Source: Paludibacter sp.
Lineage (GTDB): Bacteria > Bacteroidota > Bacteroidia > Bacteroidales > Paludibacteraceae
NCBI GenBank assembly: GCA_031292575.1
Contig: JARLGX010000019.1
Span: forward strand, 48,813-112,812
Length of the DNA stretch: 64,000 nt
Reading direction: 5' to 3'
Shown: piece after piece, positions 17,156 through 26,608 of the stretch
Numbering within the stretch: the stretch's first letter is position 1
Layout: the number at the start of each line of letters is the position of its first letter
The notes under the pieces: model-generated
Told to the model about the DNA's origin: nothing
The model's database searches: none
What the model saw: the letters and a program-made list of their open reading frames with translations, nothing else
Translations under genes and position numbers: made by a program

Positions 17156-18406
17156 ATGAATATCCAACTAAAAATGCCATTGCTTAAAAAAGCCATTTCC
17201 ATATCTCTGGATATATTGACTGTGATAAAAAGCGAGTTCCGCACCCTATTTAAAGACCGTGGAGTAGTTATCATGCTGGTATTGGCACCTCTCGCCTACC
17301 CTATTCTTTATTGCAGTCTTTATAAAAATGAAACGCTGATTGATGTACCAGTTGCAGCAGTCGACTGTTCGCGTAGCCAGGAGTCAAGAGAATTATTACG
17401 CCATATCGATGCAACACAAAGTATTCACATAGCAAGTACGTATTCCACCTTGGCAGAAGCTAAACAAGCTTATGATGAAAAGAAAGTACATGGGGTGGTC
17501 TATATTCCGGCCGATTTCAGTAAAAAATTAAATACGGGCGATCAAACCACCGTTTCAGTTTATGCCGATATTAGCAGTTTTATGTATTATCGTATTATCA
17601 GTCAGGCATGTACTAATTGCGTGTTAGATATGTGCAATCACATACAAATAAAAAGATTAAATGCCAATGGTATTACCGGAGAATCGGCAACAATCCTTTC
17701 CAACCCAGTTCCGTATGAAGGAATAGCACTTTATAATGAAGGAGCTGGATTTGCCAGTTTCCTAATGCCGGCAATTCTAATATTGATTCTTTTTCAAACA
17801 CTTTTTTTAGGAATAGGAATGATTGCAGGTACTTCACGTGGAGAAAATCGTTTTCACGTATTGGTAAGTTCTTCGGTTCACCGTGGAGGAATATTCAGGG
17901 TAATTATTGGTAAAAGCCTTACTTACTTTATGATTTATGCATCCTGGTCATTTTTTGTACTAATGCTTATACCTCGCGCATATAATTTGCCGCATATTGG
18001 TATTCCATTTGACATCATGATGCTAATGGTCCCTTTTCTCCTTGCAACTATTTTCTTTTCAATGACTGTATCGGTTTTTCTTCCGCACAGGGAAACCAGT
18101 CTGGTACTTTTTATGTTCATGTCACTCATTCTATTGTTCTTGAGCGGAGTTTCCTGGCCACAATATAATATCAACGGTTTTTGGAAAGCTTTTGCATGGA
18201 TATTTCCATCAACCTCCGGCACTCAAGGTTATATTAAGATTAACACTATGGGTGCCGATTTACGTCACATTTCGTTTGAATATGTGAGCCTGTGGATTCA
18301 AACATTCGTTTATTTTGCAACTACCTGTTGGGCATATTATTGGCAAATAAAAAAAAGCATCGCGAAACAAATGAACGAAAGCCTCCCCGAGGAAATATTT
18401 GTTTAA
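17156..18406 (+). CDS. ABC-2 type permease (second of pair)
   Basis: A 416-residue paralogue of the preceding permease, beginning 8 bases after its stop. It has the same plan: N-terminal helix (about 36-55), periplasmic domain with VAAVDCSRSQESRELLRH, and a block of five C-terminal helices. The pair probably forms a heterodimer. A terminator follows and no ATPase gene is present downstream. Confidence 0.9.
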   Translation: MNIQLKMPLLKKAISISLDILTVIKSEFRTLFKDRGVVIMLVLAPLAYPILYCSLYKNETLIDVPVAAVDCSRSQESRELLRHIDATQSIHIASTYSTLAEAKQAYDEKKVHGVVYIPADFSKKLNTGDQTTVSVYADISSFMYYRIISQACTNCVLDMCNHIQIKRLNANGITGESATILSNPVPYEGIALYNEGAGFASFLMPAILILILFQTLFLGIGMIAGTSRGENRFHVLVSSSVHRGGIFRVIIGKSLTYFMIYASWSFFVLMLIPRAYNLPHIGIPFDIMMLMVPFLLATIFFSMTVSVFLPHRETSLVLFMFMSLILLFLSGVSWPQYNINGFWKAFAWIFPSTSGTQGYIKINTMGADLRHISFEYVSLWIQTFVYFATTCWAYYWQIKKSIAKQMNESLPEEIFV

Positions 18407-18455
18407 TACAATATAATCAAATCAACTGATTTGTAATTTCAAAATCAATTCAGTC

Positions 18456-18485
18456 AGGGATTTTCTTTGGAAAGTCCCTTTTTTT
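18456..18485 (+). terminator. Terminator of the efflux operon
   Basis: A 10-bp stem with one wobble (18456-18465 with 18470-18479), loop TTTG and a T run. Confidence 0.8.
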
Positions 18486-18523
18486 GTTATATAATTTTCT
18501 TGAAAATTTATATAACAACTTTA

Positions 18524-18554
18524 TTTGTTTTGTAAATATAAATATATATCTTTG
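18524..18554 (+). promoter_or_regulatory. Promoter of the GH3 gene
   Basis: TTTG (18524-18527), 19 bases, then TATCTTTG (18547-18554): an exact Bacteroidetes promoter. The start codon is 100 bases downstream, so the leader is fairly long. Confidence 0.65.
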
Positions 18555-18653
18555 CCGACACATAATACTTAGTGTTTAAATGACAACTTATTATACTATT
18601 CATCAAAATGGAAATAGTTTTCTTATAAAAAATCAATCTAATAATTTAAATCA

Positions 18654-20945
18654 ATGAAAAAAACAATTTTATTCAGTGCATTTCTTGCCGTATTTGGAAT
18701 ATCGAGTGCACAAAACACTGCACACATTCCTCAGTTGGGCAAAGACAAAATTGACGACGTAATCGCAGCAATGACACTCGAAGAAAAAGTCTACCTGCTT
18801 ATGGGATTAGGTGAAAATAACTGGCTAAACCCTCCAACAGGTGAAAAAACTGTGATTATTGCAGGCGAAGCAGGACTTACATGGGCAATTCCACGTTTGG
18901 GAATTACACCATCGGTTTTAACTGATGGACCTGCCGGATTACGTATTGAATCACATCCTGAAGGTTTAAATTTTACACGCTATTGTACCGCGTTTCCAAC
19001 TGCAACCGCATTGGCTTCGACATGGAATCCAGAAATGGTCGAAACTGTAGGAAAGGCCATGGGAAATGAAGTACTCGAATATGGTTCAGATGTACTTCTG
19101 GCACCGGCTATCAATATTCACCGCAACCCACTTTGCGGACGTAATTTTGAATATTATTCCGAAGATCCTTTTGTGGTAGGAAAATTAGCTTCAGCCATGG
19201 TACGTGGTCTGCAATCGAATGGTGTAGGCACATCGCTGAAACATTTTGTAGCCAACAACATTGAAACGAACCGTAATTCAATCAATGAAGTAATCAGCCA
19301 GCGTGCTTTACGTGAAATTTATTTAAGAGGATTTGAAATGGTTGTAAAAGAAGCCCAACCATGGACAGTTATGTCATCGTATAACCGTGTCAATGGTTTT
19401 TACACATCCGAAAATTATGATTTACTGACTACTATTCTCCGCGACGAATGGAAATTCAAAGGAATGGTTATGTCGGATTGGTGGGGTGGAAAAGATGCTG
19501 TGGCTCAAATGAAAGCCGGAAATGATTTATTAATGCCTGGTTGTACTCAACGTGAAGAATTGCTCACTGCCTTAAAAAATAAGATCATTGACATTAAGGT
19601 TATTGATCGCAACTTAAAACGCATACTTACATTTATTCTTAAAACACCTAGATTCAAAGGATATGCCTATTCTAATAAACCCGATTTAAAGGCTCATGCA
19701 TTAGTTTCGCACAATGCTGCAACAGAAGGAATGGTTTTATTGAAAAACGATAAAAACACCTTGCCATTCAATAATGTCAAGCGGGTTGCTCTATTCGGTA
19801 AAACATCGTACAGATTTATTGCCGGTGGTACAGGAAGCGGTGAAGTAAATTATGAATCTGCATCAACTATCAATGAAAGTTTTGAAAGCAATGGTTATAA
19901 AGTAGCTAAACCGTTGGAAGCAATTTACAAACAATTTATTGATACAATTACCCAAAAAGCAAAACCCGAAAATCGTAAATTTGTTGTAGATTTTCATGCG
20001 GAGTTGCCTCTAAGCAAAGAACAAATTGATTCTCAGGTAAAAAATGCAGATATAGGAATTATTACTATTGGGCGTAATGCTGGCGAAGGAAGCGATCGTT
20101 CAGTTGCAGATTTTTCATTAACTGATACTGAAAAACAATTGATTCGTGAAGTTTCAGAGGCTTTTCATGCAGCAAACAAAAAAGTAGTAGTTGTGCTTAA
20201 TATTGGAGGAGTGATTGCTACATCCGATTGGCGTGATTATCCAGATGCCATTTTACTTGCCTGGCAAACTGGACAGGAAGGTGCTAATGCGATTGTAGAC
20301 ATTCTGAAAGGAAAAGTAAATCCTTCCGGAAAATTACCAATGAGTTTTCCAATGTCATACAGTGATGTCCCTTCGGCAAAAACATTCCCTGGTGAACCCG
20401 CTGATAATCCTATAAATGCAGTTTACAACGAAGGAATTTATGTAGGTTATCGTTATTACGAAACGTTTAAAATTCCTACTGCTTATGAATTTGGCTACGG
20501 ATTGTCATATACTCAATTCGAATACTCCAACATCCGGCTAAGTAGCAAAGAGTTTAACAATGAACTTACTATAATGGTTACGGTAAAAAACACAGGCAAG
20601 AAAGAAGGAAAAGAAACCGTAGAATTATATTTGCACGCTCCAAACACAGAAATAGAAAAACCGGTTCAGGAACTGAAAGGATTTGCTAAAACCAAACTGC
20701 TGAAACCGGGTGAAAGTCAGGAATTAAGCTTCACACTTGATGCTCGCTCTTTAGCTTCATTCTGGACTAATGTTTCTTCGTGGGTAGCCGAAAAAGGTCA
20801 TTATGAAGTTCGTATCGGAGCCTCTTCGAAAGATATCAGGCTAACTGCAGGTTTTACACTTCCTCAAACAATGGTAGTAGAAAAAGTGCATGATGTGTTG
20901 TATCCCAACAGACCAGTAACTGATTTAACGCCATCGACAAAATGA
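18654..20945 (+). CDS. Glycoside hydrolase family 3 (beta-glucosidase-like)
   Basis: A 763-residue secreted GH3 enzyme, probably periplasmic, that removes terminal beta-linked sugars. It has a signal peptide (about 1-19), the barrel domain with nucleophile D275 in MVMSDWWGG, the alpha/beta sandwich domain with the probable acid/base E478 in GEGSDR, and a C-terminal fibronectin III-like domain. No transporter or Sus pair is next to it, so it is a lone enzyme here. The sugar cannot be called; beta-glucoside or xyloside are the common choices. Confidence 0.92.
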   Translation: MKKTILFSAFLAVFGISSAQNTAHIPQLGKDKIDDVIAAMTLEEKVYLLMGLGENNWLNPPTGEKTVIIAGEAGLTWAIPRLGITPSVLTDGPAGLRIESHPEGLNFTRYCTAFPTATALASTWNPEMVETVGKAMGNEVLEYGSDVLLAPAINIHRNPLCGRNFEYYSEDPFVVGKLASAMVRGLQSNGVGTSLKHFVANNIETNRNSINEVISQRALREIYLRGFEMVVKEAQPWTVMSSYNRVNGFYTSENYDLLTTILRDEWKFKGMVMSDWWGGKDAVAQMKAGNDLLMPGCTQREELLTALKNKIIDIKVIDRNLKRILTFILKTPRFKGYAYSNKPDLKAHALVSHNAATEGMVLLKNDKNTLPFNNVKRVALFGKTSYRFIAGGTGSGEVNYESASTINESFESNGYKVAKPLEAIYKQFIDTITQKAKPENRKFVVDFHAELPLSKEQIDSQVKNADIGIITIGRNAGEGSDRSVADFSLTDTEKQLIREVSEAFHAANKKVVVVLNIGGVIATSDWRDYPDAILLAWQTGQEGANAIVDILKGKVNPSGKLPMSFPMSYSDVPSAKTFPGEPADNPINAVYNEGIYVGYRYYETFKIPTAYEFGYGLSYTQFEYSNIRLSSKEFNNELTIMVTVKNTGKKEGKETVELYLHAPNTEIEKPVQELKGFAKTKLLKPGESQELSFTLDARSLASFWTNVSSWVAEKGHYEVRIGASSKDIRLTAGFTLPQTMVVEKVHDVLYPNRPVTDLTPSTK

Positions 20946-20953
20946 GGTAAATC

Positions 20954-21010
20954 TTTATTAGACACAAAAAAGGACGAATAATAATTTCGTCCTTTTTTGT
21001 GTCTAATAAA
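20954..21010. terminator. Very long terminator hairpin after GH3 gene
   Basis: A perfect 25-bp stem (20954-20978 with 20986-21010) around a 7-base loop, with internal A and T runs that make it usable in both directions, between convergent genes. Confidence 0.85.
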
Positions 21011-21082
21011 AACTACCCTGTTCTAATATTTTAGTTTTTCTATTCAAAAAAAAGTAAACAAATCTTGAATTGAAGATTACTA

Positions 21083-21244
21083 TTAATCTTCTTTCTTTTT
21101 TGTTTCAGGTTCGTTTTCTATCTCTGTTTCATTTAAATACTTAATTACTTCATTTTTATCTTTCTGATTCCTTACAATCAGGTAAACGATAAAAGCAATT
21201 ACACAAATTAAAACTATTGCAACAATAATCCATTTAGTTTCCAT
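21083..21244 (-). CDS. Small single-span membrane protein
   Basis: A 53-residue protein with one membrane helix (about 5-23) and a highly charged Lys/Glu-rich tail. The ATG giving METKWIIVAIV is preferred; an upstream in-frame ATG at 21277 would add eleven polar residues. Family not recognised. Convergent with the GH3 gene and ends before the shared terminator. Confidence 0.5.
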   Translation of the reverse strand: METKWIIVAIVLICVIAFIVYLIVRNQKDKNEVIKYLNETEIENEPETKKKED

Positions 21245-21381
21245 TACGTTAGATTTTAAAATGTTGTTTGTATACACTTAATTTATATATAAATTTAATA
21301 ATTATTTTATACAATAGAACATTACAAATGTAAACCATTTATTAGAAATAAAAAATTATTATTTGTCAAATGATTATATTA

Positions 21382-21412
21382 TTGACAGTTTTATTAAATT
21401 TGCAAAGTAATT
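21382..21412 (+). promoter_or_regulatory. Promoter of small lipoprotein gene
   Basis: TTG (21382-21384) and TAAATTTG (21405-21412) with 20 bases between, a Bacteroidetes-type promoter, about 90 bases before the gene. Confidence 0.55.
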
Positions 21413-21504
21413 TACACTGTTATACAATTAAGAAAGATAGAAACGTGTGGGATTAATTTAAGATTCTCCAGTTTCAGCCAACTTTTAAGAATAATCACTT
21501 TCGT

Positions 21505-21840
21505 ATGAAAAAAATATTGACTTTAATTTTAGTTTTAAGTAGTTTTGTAAGCTGTTCGAATCAGGCTCCGCTAAATACTGATGGACAACTAATTGGTGCT
21601 CAGATTTTGCAACTTGTAAATTCTGAAGGTGTAACAAAAGCAACAACCTATTTATTGAATTACTCAGGAGCTGAGCCTGTTTATACTACTGACGAATACC
21701 AACAAAGTTTCATAATTGGCGATCAAATTATTCAGGTTGGTAGTAGTTATTATAACCTGAGTAAGCTGACAAAATATGAAATTATATCACAGAATAATTC
21801 GAAATATTTAATCCTTTATTTTGACGGTATTGCTCAATAA
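21505..21840 (+). CDS. Small lipoprotein
   Basis: A 111-residue protein with a lipoprotein signal peptide ending in the lipobox FVSC (C17). The remaining ~94 residues are polar with beta propensity and no recognised family. It is monocistronic with its own promoter. Probably anchored in the outer membrane, facing the periplasm. Confidence 0.65.
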   Translation: MKKILTLILVLSSFVSCSNQAPLNTDGQLIGAQILQLVNSEGVTKATTYLLNYSGAEPVYTTDEYQQSFIIGDQIIQVGSSYYNLSKLTKYEIISQNNSKYLILYFDGIAQ

Positions 21841-22022
21841 TTTTTCAACTAAACTATTAACCCTAGGAAAATTAAAATTGATTCGGGTCAACACATCCAT
21901 ATTAGTGAGTACACGTTTAAAGATGTATTCAATATCTTTAAAGTTTTAATTATCAAACTAAAATTGGGATTCAAGATTAGTAATTTCTCATAAACCATTT
22001 CGTATTTATTTTGTTTAAAATA

Positions 22023-22050
22023 TTGCATCAAAACTCTGGTATTAATTTTG
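22023..22050 (+). promoter_or_regulatory. Promoter of repeat-containing lipoprotein gene
   Basis: TAATTTTG (22043-22050) fits the -7 box, with TTG 17 bases upstream. Within the otherwise featureless 300-base gap 21841-22143 this is the only signal seen. Confidence 0.45.
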
Positions 22051-22143
22051 TATGAATAAATCTCAAATATAAAATTTAATATTTATCTCTATTTAAACAA
22101 TATAAATTCATATTTTTCATTTAATCATATAAAATCTAAAAAC

Positions 22144-23121
22144 ATGAAACGATTAAAAAAAGCCTCGTTATTAGTTATCACTTTACTCTTCGTATCGTTT
22201 TTTAGTGGATGCGACATGTATAGTTATATCACTCCGGTAAATCAGGTAAGTTACTCAAATCCACAATGGGCTCCACCATATTATCCCGGAGTGCGTTACT
22301 ACTATTTGCCGGATATAGAAACCTATTACGACCTCTCAAATCAGGATTTTATCTATCTTGATAACGGACAATGGGTTTATTCGTCCAACATACCATCAAT
22401 TTATGCAGGATTTGATTTAAATAATTGTTTCGCAATTGCACTTGACATTAACACTTATCAACCTTGGATGCACAACCAATATTACATTTCGCATTATCCA
22501 AGATATTATTATCGCGATTATTACGATCATAGTAACATACCGTATGTTAGAGGTTTTAATGAAAACACCAGAAGTGCCGTTTACTGGCGTGAAAATGAAA
22601 GGAATCGTGCGCGGAATTGGGATGATGCAAATCTTAAAACTAATCATCAATTTAGATATTCTAAAGATGATCGTGAACATCAAAATAGCATAAATTATAA
22701 TCAAGATACAAATAGACCTGTAGATAATAGTGGTAACAGGCAACAACCAAATACCAACTATAATCAGAATATAAATAGACCCGTTGACAATAATGAAAGT
22801 CGCCAGCAACAAAATTCCAATTATAATCTGAATACAAATAGACCTGTAGATAATAATGGAAATCGGGAGCAATTAAATAATAAGGTTATCAATGTCACTC
22901 CTCAACGGATATCGGGAATGGAAGTAGGAAACCGTCAGCAAAACACTGTGACTCCTGTTAGAATTTCCCAACGCGCAAATTACTATGGACGAACCATTGG
23001 ACAACCGGTTAAGGTTCAAAAACAGATGCGAAATCAAATTTCAACAAGACCTAACACGAATGTCAATACAAGAGACAACGGAAACGATAGAAATAGAAAT
23101 CAAGATGATAATAGAAGATAA
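22144..23121 (+). CDS. Tyr/Asn-rich lipoprotein with 21-residue repeats
   Basis: A 325-residue lipoprotein with lipobox SGC (C23). Residues 24-140 are rich in Tyr and Pro; residues 184-246 hold three tandem 21-residue repeats built on NYNQ-x-x-NRPVDN; the rest is Asn/Gln/Arg-rich and probably disordered. No family is recognised. The low-complexity basic tail suggests binding to a surface or polymer, but that is inference. Single gene with its own terminator. Confidence 0.7.
   Translation: MKRLKKASLLVITLLFVSFFSGCDMYSYITPVNQVSYSNPQWAPPYYPGVRYYYLPDIETYYDLSNQDFIYLDNGQWVYSSNIPSIYAGFDLNNCFAIALDINTYQPWMHNQYYISHYPRYYYRDYYDHSNIPYVRGFNENTRSAVYWRENERNRARNWDDANLKTNHQFRYSKDDREHQNSINYNQDTNRPVDNSGNRQQPNTNYNQNINRPVDNNESRQQQNSNYNLNTNRPVDNNGNREQLNNKVINVTPQRISGMEVGNRQQNTVTPVRISQRANYYGRTIGQPVKVQKQMRNQISTRPNTNVNTRDNGNDRNRNQDDNRR
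22693..22881 (+). repeat. Three in-frame 63-bp tandem repeats
   Basis: Units at 22693-22755, 22756-22818 and 22819-22881 encode the 21-residue NRPVDN repeats. Some positions differ, so slippage is not very recent. Confidence 0.8.
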
Positions 23122-23133
23122 CTAATTGTTTTT

Positions 23134-23172
23134 TAGACGCCCCGATTTGCAAATTACAAATCGGGGCGTCTA
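23134..23172. terminator. Terminator between convergent genes
   Basis: A perfect 16-bp GC-rich stem (23134-23149 with 23157-23172), 7-base loop, T-rich on both sides. Confidence 0.85.
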
Positions 23173-23224
23173 TTTTATTGCCCTTTATTAATTACTCAAT
23201 CCATTTTTAAATAAATTAAAGTTT

Positions 23225-25651
23225 CTACTCAAAACCAATATTTTTGGCTGTAAATGCGGCACTCAGTTGTTGCATAGCTTCACTCTTGACAACTTCAAAT
23301 TTACTAATTGTGCTCCAAAAGCGTATAGTGAGTGAGCAAGAAACGGGCGTAACTTTTGTATATAATATTACCGGTTTCCGTTGAGATATAGCATGAGGAA
23401 TATTCTTAATTGTGTCGTTTATTATTTCATTTATCAAATTTGCATCCAGTTCATTTCCTGTAAGCGAAAAAGACAACATAATTCTTTTTTCATCATTCGT
23501 AAAAGTCCAGTTAATAATGTTTTGTGACAAGATATTGCCATTTGGAATAATAACTTCTGCCCCATCAGCAGTATACAATGTACTGGCACGCAACCCTATT
23601 TCCTTTACTTTACCTGCTTGTCCGCTGACTTCAATTTCATCACCGATTTGTAGAGATCCGTCAAAAATTAAGATAATACCCGAAACAAAATTGTTTACGA
23701 TACTTTGTAAGCCCATACCAATACCAACACCTAAAGCTCCAAGTAAAAATGTGAGTTTATCTATAGGCAAACCCGATGCAGCAATGGCTAGTAAATACCC
23801 ACCTATTAACACCAATAAACGAGTTATAAGCAAGCGTGAATGTTGACCTTTTGATTTTGTTGTCAAATCTTCAACATCGCCAGTCTCACCAAATAAAAAG
23901 CTCAAGAGTCGTTGAAGTATATGAGCAATCCAAATTATAACAAAGAACATAATCACACTGAGCAATTGAAATGATATGCTTCCTATAGTTCTGATACGAG
24001 TCAACGAATCAACAGTAGCATCGCTAATTCCATGATATATATTTAAATTAGAAGTAAGTGTAATAAACCAAATAAGAACGGCAACTATAATCAATGGAGT
24101 TTTGATTTTATTAATCACAATGGAAGTCTCGAATGGTTTGTCAATCCCTTTCTTTAAGCGGCTGCTTTGTAATTGAAGTAGTATAATCTCGAAAATAACT
24201 TCGACAAATACTGTCAAAACAATTGCTTGCGTAACAGCAAAAACAGAGGCAATTCCAACTACACCCGACAGTGAAAATCTTCCGAAAAGATTATAAATAA
24301 TGCTCAGACCCGAGAGTATAATTCCTAGTATTGTAGCCAATTTTATAAAACGGTAATAGGGCATTTTTTTTTGCAATGTCCTATAAAAACTAATTACAAA
24401 AAACATAATACACAAATGTATTCCTAATTGCAATAGTCGCTCAACAAAGGTTGGTTCAATCAATAAGTAAACAGTTACATCGATTATCAACAATACAACC
24501 AGAGCAAGCCAGTTAAACAAAAATTTACGATCACTGTTTTTGAAAAAAATAACTGTTGAAGCTATAAGCAAAAGAATAAATTCAATGGAAATATATGAAG
24601 TTGGAGCATAGGCATCGAAAAATGGCATCAGGCTCAGTAATAAAATCAGCAGCGATAGTATCGGAAAGTTATTCAGATATTTTAAATTCAGATAATTGTA
24701 TGTATCATTTTGTATTCTGACAGTTTTCAATAGTTTTCTTTTAAAAAAGAGCCAAATAAATAGGAGTATTCCAATTAGAACTACATTTGTTCGTTCTTTA
24801 GATGTCTGGCTCAAATAAAAGCTTATAGCATTTTGCTCACCCTTAAATATACTAATCATGTTTTTGGCTGATTTCGGAGATTTTGTTTGATCTCCATCTA
24901 CTTGCCACAAATAATTAACTTCTTGTCCAAATAATTTAGGAACAGCATTGTCTAACCTCTTATCCAAAATGTTCAAGATATTAGACAATATCAATGAATT
25001 ATCAGACAATCTTACTTTCAAATTGTTTAAGGTATCAAGATTGGCTTTGGTTACACTATCAGTTCTGTTCCATTTCCATTCTAAGCGGATTAACTTATCA
25101 TCAAAGGTGGCTCGTAGATCTTTATCTGCATATAACTTCCTAAAAATAGAATCGGATAATACTTTTTTCAAATGGAGTTTTGCATGATATACCCTATGAT
25201 ACAAATTGTCAAGTTGAGCCTGAATTCGATCAGTTTCATCATCTAGTTTAGATGTAAAGCTCTGATAAAGATATTGATTTTTAAGATGAATTACCGAATG
25301 CCTGCCTTTGAAATTTTGACGTATCAGCTTGACATAGTTTGTCATATAATCAATTCTGCGAGCTATATTCTCCACATCAAATCCCAACTTGGCACTATCT
25401 CCAATAGTATTCAAGTTGTCATTTACACGCTCAATGCTTAAAGTATAATCGCTTAATGTAAGAGTATCCAATGACATAATCATCTTTTTATGCATTCGTT
25501 TAACCACTTTAGCTTTAGTTTTTAAGCTATCAGCAGGTAAATTTTGAGTTAATCGTGCTTTTGTGACTACAGAAGCTTGATTACTTTTTGCTTGAGCAAA
25601 AACACCTAAACAAAAGATAGTTAGATAACAAATAATGATAGTTCGTTTCAT
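23225..25651 (-). CDS. MscS family mechanosensitive channel (large form)
   Basis: An 808-residue mechanosensitive channel. It has a signal peptide (1-19), a periplasmic helical/coiled-coil region (about 20-260), around eleven membrane helices, and the MscS core near residues 640-800 (GVGIGMGLQSIVNN pore helix, then FDGSLQIGDEIEVSG and VIIPNGNILSQNI). The large N-terminal periplasmic domain puts it with MscK/YbiO/DUF3772-type channels. It would release solutes during osmotic downshock. Monocistronic. Confidence 0.9.
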   Translation of the reverse strand: MKRTIIICYLTIFCLGVFAQAKSNQASVVTKARLTQNLPADSLKTKAKVVKRMHKKMIMSLDTLTLSDYTLSIERVNDNLNTIGDSAKLGFDVENIARRIDYMTNYVKLIRQNFKGRHSVIHLKNQYLYQSFTSKLDDETDRIQAQLDNLYHRVYHAKLHLKKVLSDSIFRKLYADKDLRATFDDKLIRLEWKWNRTDSVTKANLDTLNNLKVRLSDNSLILSNILNILDKRLDNAVPKLFGQEVNYLWQVDGDQTKSPKSAKNMISIFKGEQNAISFYLSQTSKERTNVVLIGILLFIWLFFKRKLLKTVRIQNDTYNYLNLKYLNNFPILSLLILLLSLMPFFDAYAPTSYISIEFILLLIASTVIFFKNSDRKFLFNWLALVVLLIIDVTVYLLIEPTFVERLLQLGIHLCIMFFVISFYRTLQKKMPYYRFIKLATILGIILSGLSIIYNLFGRFSLSGVVGIASVFAVTQAIVLTVFVEVIFEIILLQLQSSRLKKGIDKPFETSIVINKIKTPLIIVAVLIWFITLTSNLNIYHGISDATVDSLTRIRTIGSISFQLLSVIMFFVIIWIAHILQRLLSFLFGETGDVEDLTTKSKGQHSRLLITRLLVLIGGYLLAIAASGLPIDKLTFLLGALGVGIGMGLQSIVNNFVSGIILIFDGSLQIGDEIEVSGQAGKVKEIGLRASTLYTADGAEVIIPNGNILSQNIINWTFTNDEKRIMLSFSLTGNELDANLINEIINDTIKNIPHAISQRKPVILYTKVTPVSCSLTIRFWSTISKFEVVKSEAMQQLSAAFTAKNIGFE

Positions 25652-25826
25652 AAGAATGCTATATGTATTTAAAATTTAAGTTATATTTGTACTGATTATT
25701 AACTTGCGAATAAATGATTTTTCGATTTTATCAATTAAAAACCAATAAAACATATTGAAATAAAAATTTAAGGAGATATTGATGAACTATTTTACTAACC
25801 TTCCGAATAAATATAAAATTCAATAA

Positions 25827-26561
25827 TTAGTTGGAATTTTTAACGCAATGAACCGAAAATCCATTTAGTTTCAAATAGTTAATTCTATCCAACGTACTCA
25901 AATTGTTGGTTAAAGACAAACTCAGGGCAGTAGTATCAGATTCAACTGTAGAACTCCACCAAACACCAACAGAATCAATCTTATTAAATGAGATAGGTTC
26001 ATTTACACGACAACCACCCGGCATTGCTGTAAACCCAGAGCTATTGTTGGTACTTAAATTATTACCAATTGAGCCTGAAACATTTGATTTTATCCAATAT
26101 GTACTTGAAGCCAGTATTTTGGCTAAAGAGCCGGATAAATTGTAATATTGAATCACATTATTTTCAAGTGTTAACCAATCATTGTCGGTAGGTATATGCC
26201 AGCCTTTTGGAGCCAACTTGCCAGTATTTACGGCATACCAATTATATAAAGCTCCAAAGCTGTCTTTATATTTTACTGAATCATTGTTATACCAACAATA
26301 CCCGGGAGTTTTAAGGTTTATCCACTTTGAGCTGTCAGTTACCAATGGTATAGCCGTACTATCATTGTAATGCGTTGTTTTTAGATTTTCAATCATCCAC
26401 GTTTGTGTTCCAATTTTCACGGTATGATATACATTGCCGTCATAATCGGTTACGGTGCCACCGAAAACAGGTTCATTTACTGTTTTACACCCACTATTAA
26501 ACAGAATTATAGTTACTATTAATATTAAACTTACTATCCAAAAGTTTTTGATTGTTTTCAA
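25827..26561 (-). CDS. FISUMP-domain lipoprotein
   Basis: A 244-residue lipoprotein (lipobox NSGC) with one Fibrobacter succinogenes major paralogous domain: DYDGNVYHTVKIGTQTWMIENL, YCWYNNDS, FGALYNWYAV, GWHIPTDNDWLTL, and GFTAMPGG. FISUMP domains are surface-associated in many Bacteroidota and of unknown function. A carboxylesterase gene ends 47 bases upstream in the same direction, so the two are probably co-transcribed. Confidence 0.88.
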   Translation of the reverse strand: MKTIKNFWIVSLILIVTIILFNSGCKTVNEPVFGGTVTDYDGNVYHTVKIGTQTWMIENLKTTHYNDSTAIPLVTDSSKWINLKTPGYCWYNNDSVKYKDSFGALYNWYAVNTGKLAPKGWHIPTDNDWLTLENNVIQYYNLSGSLAKILASSTYWIKSNVSGSIGNNLSTNNSSGFTAMPGGCRVNEPISFNKIDSVGVWWSSTVESDTTALSLSLTNNLSTLDRINYLKLNGFSVHCVKNSN

Positions 26562-26608
26562 AATATATATTTTATCAATTTATATGGTCCGATTCAGAAA
26601 ATTATCGG

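Noticed and set aside
22417..22872. 151-residue minus-strand frame in the lipoprotein gene
   Set aside because: Ile-rich translation antisense to Asn/Asp/Tyr-rich coding repeats; no recognisable family.
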